NCBI RefSeq assembly: GCF_016820445.1
Contig: NZ_JADHDT010000002.1
Span: 186,001-250,000, forward strand
Reading direction: 5' to 3'
Length of the DNA: 64,000 nucleotides
Origin: Sphingomonas beigongshangi
GTDB lineage: Bacteria; Pseudomonadota; Alphaproteobacteria; Sphingomonadales; Sphingomonadaceae
In this document: positions 1 to 9,570 of the stretch, one piece after another
Position numbering within the stretch: position 1 is the stretch's first letter
Layout of the letters: every line of letters begins with the position of its first letter
Translations under genes and position numbers: made by a program
Notes under the pieces: generated by a model
The model's database searches: none
Told to the model about the DNA's origin: nothing
The model's input: the letters and a program-made list of their open reading frames with translations, nothing else

Positions 1-298
1 AGTCCTGGCCGACGCCCTGTTGCAGCGACAGGCTGCGGACATTTGCGATCAGCCAGGCGCCCGCAACGCGCATCTTGATCTGACCGCCGACCTGTCCGGC
101 GGCCGCAATGACCGGATCGCCATCCGCGCTGACGAGATCGAGGCTCGCCCGATCGAGCAGAACGCGGCTGCCGCTGCCGCCGACGGACGTGACGCACCCG
201 ATGGGAGTCAGGGGACCCGATCCGCCGCGTAGCGCCGCCGCGCCATAGCCCAGGGGAACGGCGTTCTCGAACGCACGCGGGCCAGGCATCTCACTCAT
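1..298 (-). CDS. HerA-like ATPase, N-terminal fragment cut by window edge
   Basis: Only the first 99 codons are present; the gene continues beyond base 1. Translating the minus strand from the ATG at 298 gives a region rich in Gly, Val and Ile with the stretch IGCVTSVGGSGSRVLLD at about residues 33-49, followed by GQVGGQIKMRVAGAWLIANV. This resembles the HAS-barrel that opens HerA-type hexameric DNA translocases, which work with NurA-like nucleases or alone in DNA processing. The P-loop would lie outside the window, so the ATPase assignment rests on resemblance of the N-terminus only. The 94 bases upstream separate it from the TIGR02186 gene on the same strand. Confidence 0.55.
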   Translation of the reverse strand, partial: MSEMPGPRAFENAVPLGYGAAALRGGSGPLTPIGCVTSVGGSGSRVLLDRASLDLVSADGDPVIAAAGQVGGQIKMRVAGAWLIANVRSLSLQQGVGQD

Positions 299-392
299 CA
301 CATCGCGCCTCTAAGCATATCGGACCTAGGCTATGCCCGCGCAGCGGTTAAGATAGCGTAAGGTGGTCATTTCGGCGGAATCTCCGCCATCC

Positions 393-1160
393 TCACATGC
401 GTCGTGCGACCATGCCGGCCGCATAGCCCAGCGCGATCGACAGCGCGACGGCGGTCAGCCCGTAGAGGATAGCCGACCGGTCCGCCGCACGCGCGACGAA
501 CCGCTCGAACCCCGACTTGCGGATGTCGATGTCGCGTACCGCCGCCGCCAGCACCCGTCCGTCGCGGATCAGGAACGTCTCCGCGCTGAACCGCCCGACC
601 GGAACGCGCGCGGGAATCGTCAAGCGCGCGCGATAGAGCACGCCATCGGTGATCTCGACCGCATGCGGTGCCTCGACATACAGGCCGCTCCGCCGCTTCA
701 GGTCGACGAGACCCTGCTGGAACCGCTCCTGTACGTCGCTCAGCGTGCCCGCGCCGGGGGATAGCTGCAGGCTGCCTAGCCCCAGTTCGTAGATCGCGCG
801 CGTTCGCTCGTCGACGATCCGCTCGATCGGGCGCGAGGAGGCGAGCGCATAGAAGGACGGTGCCGAACTGTAGCGCTGGCTCTTCGCATTGACCCAGATG
901 CCGGCGATCTTTTCCTTTTGCCGGACGAGGATCGACTGCGTCGGTCCCTTCACGACGACGACGATGTCGGTCGGCGCCTGTCCGGCGGGGCGCCGGCCGC
1001 CCGGGTAGAGGATCGCGCCGAACAGCAGCAGTTCCGCGCCCGTGAAGCTGTAGGCGATTTCGATATTGCGCTGCGAGACGTCGGGGACCAGCTCCGGTTT
1101 GGCGTCGGGCACCGACTGCGCCATCAGCAGCGGGGCCAGGACGGCGAGCGCCGCGCGCAT
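393..1160 (-). CDS. TIGR02186 family membrane-anchored protein
   Basis: The 255-residue product has an N-terminal signal-like segment (about residues 1-17), a periplasmic-looking body with the conserved start QRNIEIAYSFTGAELLLFGA, and one C-terminal membrane helix (about residues 225-250) ending in a basic tail. This matches the TIGR02186 family of alphaproteobacteria, whose members usually sit directly after a TauE/SafE permease. Here the ATG at 1160 shares one base with the permease stop (TGATG), so the two are translationally coupled. A role alongside the permease, perhaps as an accessory for sulfur-compound export, is inferred from this linkage; the biochemical function is not known to me. 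Confidence 0.8.
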   Translation of the reverse strand: MRAALAVLAPLLMAQSVPDAKPELVPDVSQRNIEIAYSFTGAELLLFGAILYPGGRRPAGQAPTDIVVVVKGPTQSILVRQKEKIAGIWVNAKSQRYSSAPSFYALASSRPIERIVDERTRAIYELGLGSLQLSPGAGTLSDVQERFQQGLVDLKRRSGLYVEAPHAVEITDGVLYRARLTIPARVPVGRFSAETFLIRDGRVLAAAVRDIDIRKSGFERFVARAADRSAILYGLTAVALSIALGYAAGMVARRM

Positions 1161-2074
1161 CACGTGAGCTCGACCGAAAAGATGTCCTCGGGACGCCAGA
1201 CGAGGCCGAGCAGGATGCGCAGCCCGACGAGCAGCACCATGATCGCCAGCGCCAGACGCAGATATTCCGGCTTCACCTTGGTCGCGAACCGTGCGCCCAG
1301 CTGCGCGCCGGTCACCGAACCGACCAGCAGCAAGGCGGCGAGCACGATATCGACCGCCTTGGTCGTGGTCGCATGGACCATCGTCGCGATGGCGGTGACG
1401 AACAGCGTCTGGAAAAGGCTCGTCCCCACCACGACGCTGGTCGCCATGCCCAGAAGATAGATCATCGCCGGCACCAGGATGAAGCCGCCGCCGATACCCA
1501 ACAGGATGGTCAATATGCCGGTACCGAACCCGAGCAGCAGGGGGGCGAGCGGCGAAATGTACAGGCCCGACGCATAGAATCGCGTGCGCAGCGGCAGAGC
1601 GGCGACGAGCGGATGATGGCGGCGCTTGCGGGGGCGCGGCTTCAGGCCGCCGCGGCTGACACCGATCGCGACGATCGACTCGCGCGCCATGGTGAAGCCG
1701 ATGAAACCCAGCATTAGCACGTAGATGACGCCGATCACCGTATCGATCTGGCCGCTGCGCTGCAGCAGCCGGAAGATCCAGGCCCCCGCGAAGCTGCCGA
1801 GGACGCCGCCGGCGACCAGGACGCCGCCCATCTTCACATCCACCCCGCCGCGGTGGAAATGGGCGAAGACGCCCGAGACGCTGGCGCCCGTCACCTGGCT
1901 GGCGGAGGACGCGGCCGCCACGGTCGGCGGAATGCCATAGATGATCAGCAACGGCGTGGTCAGAAAGCCGCCACCGACGCCGAACATTCCCGACAACAAA
2001 CCGACGCCGCCACCCAGCAGCACGATCACCAGCGCGTTGACGGACAGGTTGGCGATGGGAAGATACAGGTCCAC
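1160..2074 (-). CDS. TauE/SafE family sulfite/anion permease
   Basis: A 304-residue integral membrane protein with the two glycine-rich repeats typical of TauE/SafE carriers: SGMFGVGGGFLTTPLL near residue 28 and a second, GIGGGFILVPAMIYLLGM, near residue 190. Hydrophobic segments cover most of the chain except a basic loop (GLKPRPRKRRHH) near residues 145-156. Family members export small sulfur anions such as sulfite or sulfoacetate across the inner membrane; the substrate here cannot be read from sequence. Translation starts at GTG 2074 (MDLYLPIANLS), the usual N-terminus of this subfamily. The next gene on the strand is the coupled TIGR02186 protein. Confidence 0.85.
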   Translation of the reverse strand: MDLYLPIANLSVNALVIVLLGGGVGLLSGMFGVGGGFLTTPLLIIYGIPPTVAAASSASQVTGASVSGVFAHFHRGGVDVKMGGVLVAGGVLGSFAGAWIFRLLQRSGQIDTVIGVIYVLMLGFIGFTMARESIVAIGVSRGGLKPRPRKRRHHPLVAALPLRTRFYASGLYISPLAPLLLGFGTGILTILLGIGGGFILVPAMIYLLGMATSVVVGTSLFQTLFVTAIATMVHATTTKAVDIVLAALLLVGSVTGAQLGARFATKVKPEYLRLALAIMVLLVGLRILLGLVWRPEDIFSVELT

Positions 2075-2115
2075 GGGCTGGCGTTATAGGCGCAGCCGGC
2101 GGGTGCCCGCACCCC

Positions 2116-3156
2116 CTAAAAGTCGCTGCCCAGGCTGATCGCGGGACCCGATCCCGGACGCGCCTCGCCCGCGATCCGCTGACGCCAATCCGCGGCGATG
2201 CGCAGGCGGCGGGCCCCTGCGGGCAGCGACAGGCCGAGCGTCGGTCCGAGATCCAGCCGTCGCGCGCCGCGCTGGATGCCGCCCCAGACGCCGCCGCCGA
2301 TATCGACGCGCACGCCATCGCGATCGACCACGGACCGCGTGATCCGGAGGGAGCCGTCCGCAAAACCCTCGGCGGCGTCGCGGCGGATGATGCCTGCCTG
2401 GGCATATCCTTCCGCCCGCCAACTGCCCCTGATCGCGGTGGGGCCGAAGCCGCCTATCACGCCCAGCATCGGACCGCCCCTGCCGCCATCCAGCGCCATG
2501 CGGCGCTCGGCGATCAGGTGGATGGGAACGGCGGTGGGCTGCCAGTCGATGCCGATCGCAGCCTCTCGTCCCGCACCATTCAGCGGTGTCGACAATCGAG
2601 CCGCCAGCGCGAGGCGCCGCCCCCTGTCGAGAGCGTAGGTCACGCGCAGTCCCGCCTGCGATCCGCCCAATTGACCGCCCAGCAGTGCGCTGCTCGATCC
2701 GCCGCGGACGATGCCCCAAAGGCTGGCGGCCAGCCGTCCACGTCTTGCCGTGATGGAAGGGGGTCTCGCCGCTGGAGGTGGCGCGACCGGTATCGGCAAG
2801 ATGGCTTGAGACGCGGCGCGATCCTCCCCCGACGCCACTTTCTGCTCTGTCAGCGACGTCGTCGGCACGGCATCGTGGATTGTGCCGGCCCCTCGTGATC
2901 GGTGATCCGTCTTGCCATGTGCTGCACGTTCGTTGTTGGAAAGGCGGCTCCTCGGGTCCGCACGAGGCGTCATGGCCGCTTGCGCGACCCGCCTCGCCTG
3001 CGTGGTACGCAACGCGATCGCGGCGATCGCCGACGGGATCGGCGCCGGCGGGGCCACCGCATCCGCCTGGTGCCCGACGGGCCACAGGGCGGCGCTGCGC
3101 GCGAATACCCATATCGCCAGCGCGCCGGCGAGGAAGCGAAGCGGCCGACCCTTCAC
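2116..3156 (-). CDS. NfrA-type C-terminal barrel protein, partner of NfrB-like glycosyltransferase
   Basis: A 346-residue protein with an N-terminal hydrophobic anchor or signal (residues 1-25), a Pro/Ala/Arg-rich middle of low complexity (about 25-145), and a C-terminal domain (about 155-346) of alternating short beta-like strands. The end of that domain (WGGIQRGARRLDLGPTLG, then ADWRQRIAG and a terminal Phe) resembles the C-terminal domain of the phage N4 adsorption protein NfrA family and has the Phe-terminated look of an outer-membrane barrel. It starts at GTG 3156 inside the stop of the upstream glycosyltransferase (GTGA overlap), so the two are one unit. E. coli NfrA is much longer and carries TPR repeats, which are absent here. 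Role inferred: outer-membrane side of glycan export. Confidence 0.6.
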   Translation of the reverse strand: MKGRPLRFLAGALAIWVFARSAALWPVGHQADAVAPPAPIPSAIAAIALRTTQARRVAQAAMTPRADPRSRLSNNERAAHGKTDHRSRGAGTIHDAVPTTSLTEQKVASGEDRAASQAILPIPVAPPPAARPPSITARRGRLAASLWGIVRGGSSSALLGGQLGGSQAGLRVTYALDRGRRLALAARLSTPLNGAGREAAIGIDWQPTAVPIHLIAERRMALDGGRGGPMLGVIGGFGPTAIRGSWRAEGYAQAGIIRRDAAEGFADGSLRITRSVVDRDGVRVDIGGGVWGGIQRGARRLDLGPTLGLSLPAGARRLRIAADWRQRIAGEARPGSGPAISLGSDF

Positions 3157-4580
3157 TTCGGTAGCGTGGTGCCGTCCGGAAAGGCATGGCTGGTCTTGTC
3201 CCAGGCGACGGTGCCCCCGCGCAGCAGCCGCACGTAGCGGGCGAGCGCGCGCGGCGCGGCGACGAGCGCGACGACGTTGCCGACGAAGAACCGCGGCACC
3301 GATCGCAGGGCCTCCCTACCACCATAGGTTCGGCCGGTGCAGACGATCCGCATCGCGATCCGCCAGCCGAGCAGCCCCGTCGTGGAGACCGCCAGCCAAG
3401 GCGCCAGATAGGCAGCGTCGCCCACTCGGCCGGTCGCCAGATGCAGCAGCAGACTGGCGCCCCATAGGAGGATCGCGGCATAGGCGATCGCGAGGACCAG
3501 CACGGAAAGCAACGCGCGCCGGTCGCGCATCCGCATCCAGTGGTCGCCTAGAGCATGGGGACGCGCCCATCCGGTGCGGTCCCACCCCGCAAGCGCGATG
3601 CCCGTCATCCACCGCGCCTTCTGTCGGGTGGCCGCTTGCAGCGTTTCGGGGAAATAGGCTCGCACCGCGATCAGGGAGCCGTCGACAGGATCGCGCAGGC
3701 GCACGAAAGCCGATCGCCCGTGCAGTTCGCCGATCCTGAGGCCCATCTCGTAATCTTCCGTCAGGCTCGCGGCATCGAAGGGATCTCCGCCCCGCTCATC
3801 GGCCAGCCGGCCGAGCATATCGCGCGCAATGGCGCACCCCGTCCCGGCGAGCGGCATCGCGGCGCCGAGGCGGTTGCGAACGATCTGCTGTACGCCATGG
3901 GCATAGGCGAACTCGTCCGCATAATGGCCCGAGACCAGCGATCCCCGGCGGATCAGCGGCAGGACCGGCAGTTGGACGACGGCATAACGATCGATCAACG
4001 TATCGAATGTCGAAAGCTCCCTTGCATGCACGACATCTTCCGCATCGTGCAGCACGACCGCACGCGCGCGGAAGCCCTGGCGACGTTCGTCGTCGCACAA
4101 GGCACGCCACACGGTGTTCAGGCACCCCGCCTTGGTCGTCGGTCCGGGCAGATCGCCGATGACCAGCCGGATGCGAGGATCGGTCGCAGCAACCGCCGCG
4201 GCAGCGGCGATCGTCGGACGATCGTTCGGATAAAGGCCGACGTAGATGCGATAGTCGGGATGCTCGAACCGCTGAACCGCGGCGGCGAGCATATGTCCGA
4301 TCACCGCGACCTCGTCCCATGCGGCCACGAACACGACCAGCGGCCCCTGCGCATCGGGCAGGGCCGACCATGCGCGCTGAACAGGTCGGCAACGCGCGGT
4401 GTCGGCGACATACCATCCCAGGAAGCAGAGATCGACCAGCGCATCGTCGATGCCGCCGATCAACAGGCCTGCGGCGGCGAACAGCATCGTCTCGCGCGCA
4501 AGCACGTCGATCACGACGAGACTTTGCTTCAACACCTGCGGCCCCCATACCGAAGATGAAATCACATCCGTTTCGGACAA
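3153..4580 (-). CDS. NfrB-like family 2 inner-membrane glycosyltransferase
   Basis: A 475-residue processive-type GT2 enzyme. A membrane segment lies at about 30-55, then the GT-A domain with the motifs of polymerising glycosyltransferases: DAED at 179-182 (metal and nucleotide-sugar binding), TED at 274-276 (catalytic base) and QKARW at 320-324 (acceptor/product binding). Helices at about 355-382, 392-412 and 430-447 close the protein. The arrangement resembles NfrB, the inner-membrane partner of NfrA in the E. coli glycan secretion system used by phage N4. E. coli NfrB has a further C-terminal MshEN domain that binds c-di-GMP; this protein ends shortly after its last helices, so that control is missing. 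Substrate unknown. Confidence 0.8.
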   Translation of the reverse strand: MSETDVISSSVWGPQVLKQSLVVIDVLARETMLFAAAGLLIGGIDDALVDLCFLGWYVADTARCRPVQRAWSALPDAQGPLVVFVAAWDEVAVIGHMLAAAVQRFEHPDYRIYVGLYPNDRPTIAAAAAVAATDPRIRLVIGDLPGPTTKAGCLNTVWRALCDDERRQGFRARAVVLHDAEDVVHARELSTFDTLIDRYAVVQLPVLPLIRRGSLVSGHYADEFAYAHGVQQIVRNRLGAAMPLAGTGCAIARDMLGRLADERGGDPFDAASLTEDYEMGLRIGELHGRSAFVRLRDPVDGSLIAVRAYFPETLQAATRQKARWMTGIALAGWDRTGWARPHALGDHWMRMRDRRALLSVLVLAIAYAAILLWGASLLLHLATGRVGDAAYLAPWLAVSTTGLLGWRIAMRIVCTGRTYGGREALRSVPRFFVGNVVALVAAPRALARYVRLLRGGTVAWDKTSHAFPDGTTLPK

Positions 4581-4654
4581 TGTCTTAAGCCAAGATGGCC
4601 CGGCGGACCCTATTATTATGGTCCATTATGGATCATGTTGGCTTCGCTTGGGTA

Positions 4655-7600
4655 TCAGTGGAAATCCCGTGACTTCGGCAGGATCCTGACGTCGCGCGGG
4701 TGGCCGCGGCCGCTTTGACCGCGCGAATCCTGCGCCATGATCGGCTTTGACCGGATCATCGAATCGACGTCCCCCCGGGACAGGCGCGCCAATTCGTGGG
4801 TGCGGTCGTAGGCGCGCGTGGTCATCAGGTGGACGACGCCTTCTTCGCTGCGCTGGATGACGCCCTCCAGGACCAGCAACCGCGCGGCCATGACGACCCG
4901 TCGATTCGCCTCGAAATCCCGCGCCCACAGAAGCGCATTGGTGATTCCTGTCTCGTCCTCGATCGTCACGAAGATCGCATTCCCCTTGCCGGGTCGCTGG
5001 CGGACCAGCACGACGCCGGCGACGCGGGTCCGCCGGCCGTCACGGGCGCCTGCGGCCTGTTCGCTCGACAGCACGCCTTCCGCCGCGAACATCGGGCGCA
5101 GGAAGCGCATCGGATGATCCTTGAGCGACAGACGTGTGGTCTGATAATCCGTCGCCACCTCCTCGCTGGCCGGCATCGCCGGAAGCGCGGAGCAAGGTTC
5201 CGCCGCCATTTCCGGTGCATCGGCGGCGGCGAACAGGGCGAGTTGACGGGGCGGCGTACGACGCACCTCCCACAAGGCGTCGCGTCGCGGTAGCGCGATC
5301 GAACGGAAAGCATCGGCGTCCGCGAGCAGCCGCAACGCGCGCGGCGGCAGGTCGACGCGTGCGGCAAGCGCCTCCACGCCCTCGAAAGGACGGTCGACGC
5401 GCGCGGTCACGATCGGACGCGCCCAATCCTCGCGAAAACCGTCGATCTGGCGAAAGCCGAGCCGCACCGCGAGCTTGCCGTCTTCGCAGCGTTCCAAAAC
5501 GGTGTCCCATGCACTGGCATTGACGTCGACCGGCCGCACCACGACGTCATGCGCGCGCGCATCCTGCACGAGTTGCGCGGGCGCATAGAAGCCCATCGGT
5601 TGGGAATTCAGGATGGCGGCACAGAAGACCGCCGGGTGGAAGCATTTGATCCAGCTCGAGACATAGACCAGCCGCGCGAAGCTGAGTGCATGACTTTCGG
5701 GAAATCCATAGGAGCCGAACCCCTCGATCTGCTTGAAGCACCGCTCGGCGAAGTCGCGCTGATACCCCCGGCGTGCCATGCCTTCGACGAGCTTGGCGTG
5801 GAAATTGTGCATGCCGCCGACGTTGCGGAACGTCGCCATCGCACGCCGCAGCTGGTTCGCCTCTTCGGGCGTGAACTCCGCAGCGACGATGGCGAGCTTC
5901 ATCGCCTGTTCCTGGAACAGCGGCACGCCATACGTATCCTTGAGCAGGGTCTGCAGTTCGTCCGCCGGGCCGAAGCGGGGGTCCGGCGAAGGCAGGTCGG
6001 CCGCCTCCTTGCCGGCCCGGCGGCGCAGATAGGGGTGCACCATGTCCCCCTCGATCGGGCCGGGCCGGACGATCGCGACCTGAACGACGAGGTCGTAGAG
6101 CCGGCGCGGGCGGAGGCGGGGCAGCATGTTGATCTGCGCCCGGCTTTCCACCTGGAATACGCCGATACTATCCCCCTTGCACAGCATGTCGTAGACCGCG
6201 TCGTCCTCCGCCATCGCCACCGTATCGAGCGCGGGATCGCCCAGTCCGTGCATGCGCATCAGGTCGAACGCCTTGCGGATGCAGGTCAACATGCCGAGCG
6301 CGAGCACGTCGACCTTCATCAGGCCCAGGCAATCGATGTCGTCCTTGTCCCATTCGATGAAGGTACGGTCCTTCATCGCGCCATTGTGGATGGGCACCGT
6401 CTCGTCGAGCCGCCCCTGGGTGAGAACGAAGCCGCCGACATGCTGCGACAGGTGGCGCGGAAATTCGAGCAGCTGCTCGACCAGGCCGTATAGCCGCACG
6501 ATCTCCGGCGAATCCGGGTCCAGCCCGCTTTCCGCCAGATGCTTCTCCTCGAACCTGCCGGCATAGCTGCCCCAGACGGTACTGGTCAGCCGCTGCGTCA
6601 CATCCTCGGTCAGGCCAAGCGCCTTGCCGACCTCGCGTACCGCGGAGCGCGGCCGATAGTGGATCACCGTCGCCGCGATCGCAGCGCGGTGACGGCCGTA
6701 GCGCCGGTAGATGTACTGCATCACCTCCTCGCGCCGCTCGTGTTCGAAATCCACGTCGATGTCGGGGGGTTCGTCGCGCTCGGCGGAGACGAAGCGCGAA
6801 AACAAGAGATCGTGCTCCATCGGATCGACCGACGTGACGCCCAGCAGAAAGCAGACCGCCGAATTGGCCGCCGACCCGCGCCCCTGGCACAAGATCGGCG
6901 GCTCGATGCTGCGCGCGTAGCGGACGACGTCGTAAACGGTCAGGAAATAATAGGCATATTCCTTTTCCCGGATCAGCGCGAACTCGTCGCGGAGAAGACC
7001 CAGCATCTTGTCGGGAACGCGGTCCTGGTAGCGGTCGAGTGCGGTCTGCCAGACGAGATGTTCGAGCCAGTCGTGCGCATCCCAGCCCATCGGCACCGGT
7101 TCGTGCGGATATTCGTATCGCAGTTGGCCAAGGTCGAAATCGATCCGGTCCAGCAACACGCCGCTTTGCGCCACCGCCGCCGGCCAGCCGTCGAAGAGGC
7201 GCGCGATCTCCTCCGGCGCCTTCAGGTGCCGTTCGGCATTGGCGGCGAGCAGCCGCCCGGCGCGCTGCACCGTGACGCCTTCGCGGATGCAGGTCACGAT
7301 GTCGTGAAGCGCACGCGCGTCGGGGCTGGCGTAGAGCGCGTCCGCGGTGGCAAGCAGCGGAACGCCGGCGGTGTCGGCAAGGCGCGCCAGGCGCAGCAGA
7401 CTGCGCCGGTCGCGACCCCCGCGCGGCATCGAAACGCCCAGCCACAGCCGCCCGGCCGCGACGGCGCGCAGCCGCGTCAGCGTCGCGGCGAGGCTCGCAT
7501 CGCCGCGACGCGGCGGCAGCGGCCCCTGCGCCGCGTCCGGATGGGGTATCGGGGGCGTATCGCCGATGCTGCTGTACGGCAGCACGATGAGCAACAGATC

Positions 7601-8020
7601 GTCCGCGTGCCGGACGAGGTCGCCGATCCCGAGGATGCAGCCGCCCTTCACGGCCCGCCGGTTGCCCGTGGTGAGAAGCCGGGTCAGCCGTCCCCAGCCA
7701 TGGCGGGTGGCGGGATAGGCGACGATGTCCTGCGTCCCGTCGACGAAGACCAGCCTGGCGCCCACCGCCAGCTTGAAATCGTAGGATGGCAGGCGCGCAC
7801 CGAGCAGCCCCTTGTTCGCGCGCTGCAGCGCGTCATAGGCGCGCACGACCCCCGCGACAGTATTCCGATCGGCGATTCCGATCCCCGCGAAGCCGAGCTT
7901 GACCGCACGAGATACCATGTCCGACGGCGCACTCGCGCCATGGAGGAAGGAATAATGCGTCGCGGCGACGAGTTCGGCGAAGCGCGGCGCCTCACCCATC
8001 GCGCGGACGGGGCCGATCAT
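4655..8020 (-). CDS. dnaE2: Error-prone DNA polymerase III alpha subunit (ImuC/DnaE2)
   Basis: The 1121-residue product is the mutagenic C-family polymerase of the SOS mutasome. It opens with a PHP domain (FAELVAATHYSFLHGAS near residue 13), has the catalytic PDIDVDF at about residues 417-423, the SRAQINMLPRLRPRRLYDLV region of the palm, and an OB fold near the end (TRVAGVVLVRQRPGKGNAIF). The ATG at 8020 overlaps the imuB stop by ATGA, giving the N-terminus MIGPVRAMGEAPRFAEL; a longer reading to 8341 is not needed. Size agrees with DnaE2 rather than the replicative DnaE1. With ImuA and ImuB it bypasses lesions and generates damage-induced mutations. Confidence 0.95.
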   Translation of the reverse strand: MIGPVRAMGEAPRFAELVAATHYSFLHGASAPSDMVSRAVKLGFAGIGIADRNTVAGVVRAYDALQRANKGLLGARLPSYDFKLAVGARLVFVDGTQDIVAYPATRHGWGRLTRLLTTGNRRAVKGGCILGIGDLVRHADDLLLIVLPYSSIGDTPPIPHPDAAQGPLPPRRGDASLAATLTRLRAVAAGRLWLGVSMPRGGRDRRSLLRLARLADTAGVPLLATADALYASPDARALHDIVTCIREGVTVQRAGRLLAANAERHLKAPEEIARLFDGWPAAVAQSGVLLDRIDFDLGQLRYEYPHEPVPMGWDAHDWLEHLVWQTALDRYQDRVPDKMLGLLRDEFALIREKEYAYYFLTVYDVVRYARSIEPPILCQGRGSAANSAVCFLLGVTSVDPMEHDLLFSRFVSAERDEPPDIDVDFEHERREEVMQYIYRRYGRHRAAIAATVIHYRPRSAVREVGKALGLTEDVTQRLTSTVWGSYAGRFEEKHLAESGLDPDSPEIVRLYGLVEQLLEFPRHLSQHVGGFVLTQGRLDETVPIHNGAMKDRTFIEWDKDDIDCLGLMKVDVLALGMLTCIRKAFDLMRMHGLGDPALDTVAMAEDDAVYDMLCKGDSIGVFQVESRAQINMLPRLRPRRLYDLVVQVAIVRPGPIEGDMVHPYLRRRAGKEAADLPSPDPRFGPADELQTLLKDTYGVPLFQEQAMKLAIVAAEFTPEEANQLRRAMATFRNVGGMHNFHAKLVEGMARRGYQRDFAERCFKQIEGFGSYGFPESHALSFARLVYVSSWIKCFHPAVFCAAILNSQPMGFYAPAQLVQDARAHDVVVRPVDVNASAWDTVLERCEDGKLAVRLGFRQIDGFREDWARPIVTARVDRPFEGVEALAARVDLPPRALRLLADADAFRSIALPRRDALWEVRRTPPRQLALFAAADAPEMAAEPCSALPAMPASEEVATDYQTTRLSLKDHPMRFLRPMFAAEGVLSSEQAAGARDGRRTRVAGVVLVRQRPGKGNAIFVTIEDETGITNALLWARDFEANRRVVMAARLLVLEGVIQRSEEGVVHLMTTRAYDRTHELARLSRGDVDSMIRSKPIMAQDSRGQSGRGHPRDVRILPKSRDFH

Positions 8021-9570
8021 GCGAACAGGCCGTGTAGATACCAGCGCGGATCTTCCGTTTCTCCATGCAGGCCATGACGGAATATCCAGAAACGCCGACC
8101 GCGGCGATCCTCCACCCGGTAATAGTCGCGGGTCGGGATGGTCGCATCGTGACGCCGCCACCATTCGCCGGCGATCCGCTCGGGCCCTTCGGCGCGCGCG
8201 ACCTCGTGCAGCCGGCGGCGCCAGCGAAAGCGATGCGGCGGGCCGTCGGGCACTTCGGCCATCACGCTCTCGATCGGCTGGGGCGGATCGAACAGATAGA
8301 TCGGCCGCATCGGCGGCTCTCCCTCCTCGGGTTGCGGCCATGCCGCCGCGGCGGCTGCGGGCGCCGTGGCGGGCAGCATCAATTCGGCCTGTTCGGGAAT
8401 ATGGCTGTCGCGGGGCACGAAACGGCGCAGCCGGTTGCGCCCGAGCCGCGTCGACAGTCGATCGACCAGACCGGCGAGCTGCTCGGTGCCGCCCTCCCCG
8501 CCCTCGAGCTGGAGCTGCGCGGCATCGAGGCGTTCGGCAAGTGCGACGTCGAGACGGACGAGGTCATAGCCGAAGCCGGGATCGAGCGGATCGGCGAGTG
8601 CGTCGATCCGCTCGGCGAACAGCCGCATCAACAACGGCACGTCGCGGGTCGGCTGCCCGGTTTCGATGGGGAGCGGCTGGACGTGACCGTCGGCGCGGAA
8701 CAATCGCGCGATCCAGCGACGGCCACCCTGATGACGGGTCTCGAGCATCGCCGCCGCCTCGCCGGCAAGATCGGCGATCACCGCCAGCACATGCTCGGTC
8801 CGGGCGATCGGTTCGGCAAAGCGGCGTTCGGCGATCACCGGCGCCTGGCGGACCCATGGCTTGACCGGCGTCTGCACCTCTCCCGACAGGCGACGGACCG
8901 CGGTCGCGGCGTCTGCCCCGAAGCGTGCGGCGATGCCGGCAAGCGGCCGCGCCATCACGTCGCCGACCGTCTTCAGGCCGGCGCGCGCGAGCGCGACCGC
9001 ATCGTCGGGATCGAGTTCCAGTGCCGCGACGGGGAGGCGGCGCACCGCGCTCTTCTCGTCCGGCGCGGGACCTCCGGCATAGCGGGCGAGGGCCAGCGCG
9101 ATCTCCGGCGTGTCGCCGAAGGCATGGCGGACGAGGATGCCGCGCCTTGCCATCCGCCCCTCCACGTCCGCCGCCAGCGGCCGCTCGCCGTCGAAAGCAT
9201 GGGTACAGCCCGCGATGTCGACGACGAGTGCGGACGGCGGCACCAGCGCGACGGTAGGACTGTAGCGGGCACAGCCTTCCGCCAGTCGCTCCAGCCAGTC
9301 CAGATCGGCATGGGGATCGGCGGGAAACGCTTCGAGCTCGGGCACGCGCGCCCGGGCGTCGGCAAGCGTCAGCCCCGGCTCCAACCCCAGGCGCGCCGCC
9401 GCCAGGTTCACCGCGGTGAGCCGGGTCGCATTGCCGACCGTTTCGGTGAACGCGACAGGCGTCTCATCCCGACCGGCGAACAGGTGCGGCCGGGTGGTGC
9501 GCAACCGTTCGATCGGCAGCCACGGAAAGACCAGCGCCAGATACCGGCGCGCCACGGAAACTCTGGGCAT
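8017..9570 (-). CDS. imuB: ImuB, catalytically inactive Y-family polymerase-like protein
   Basis: A 517-residue Y-family (DinB/UmuC-like) protein with N-terminus RRYLALVFPWLPIERLR. The acidic metal-binding residues of active Y-family enzymes are replaced: the first motif has no Asp-x-Asp and the second reads LVVDIAGCTHAFDGE. This is diagnostic of ImuB, the scaffold that joins ImuA, DnaE2 and the beta clamp. Helix-hairpin-helix-like sequence (LKTVGDVMARPLAGIAARFG) is present near residues 195-215. The start chosen at ATG 9570 lies 107 bases inside imuA, in another frame. Its stop overlaps the dnaE2 start. Confidence 0.92.
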   Translation of the reverse strand: MPRVSVARRYLALVFPWLPIERLRTTRPHLFAGRDETPVAFTETVGNATRLTAVNLAAARLGLEPGLTLADARARVPELEAFPADPHADLDWLERLAEGCARYSPTVALVPPSALVVDIAGCTHAFDGERPLAADVEGRMARRGILVRHAFGDTPEIALALARYAGGPAPDEKSAVRRLPVAALELDPDDAVALARAGLKTVGDVMARPLAGIAARFGADAATAVRRLSGEVQTPVKPWVRQAPVIAERRFAEPIARTEHVLAVIADLAGEAAAMLETRHQGGRRWIARLFRADGHVQPLPIETGQPTRDVPLLMRLFAERIDALADPLDPGFGYDLVRLDVALAERLDAAQLQLEGGEGGTEQLAGLVDRLSTRLGRNRLRRFVPRDSHIPEQAELMLPATAPAAAAAAWPQPEEGEPPMRPIYLFDPPQPIESVMAEVPDGPPHRFRWRRRLHEVARAEGPERIAGEWWRRHDATIPTRDYYRVEDRRGRRFWIFRHGLHGETEDPRWYLHGLFA

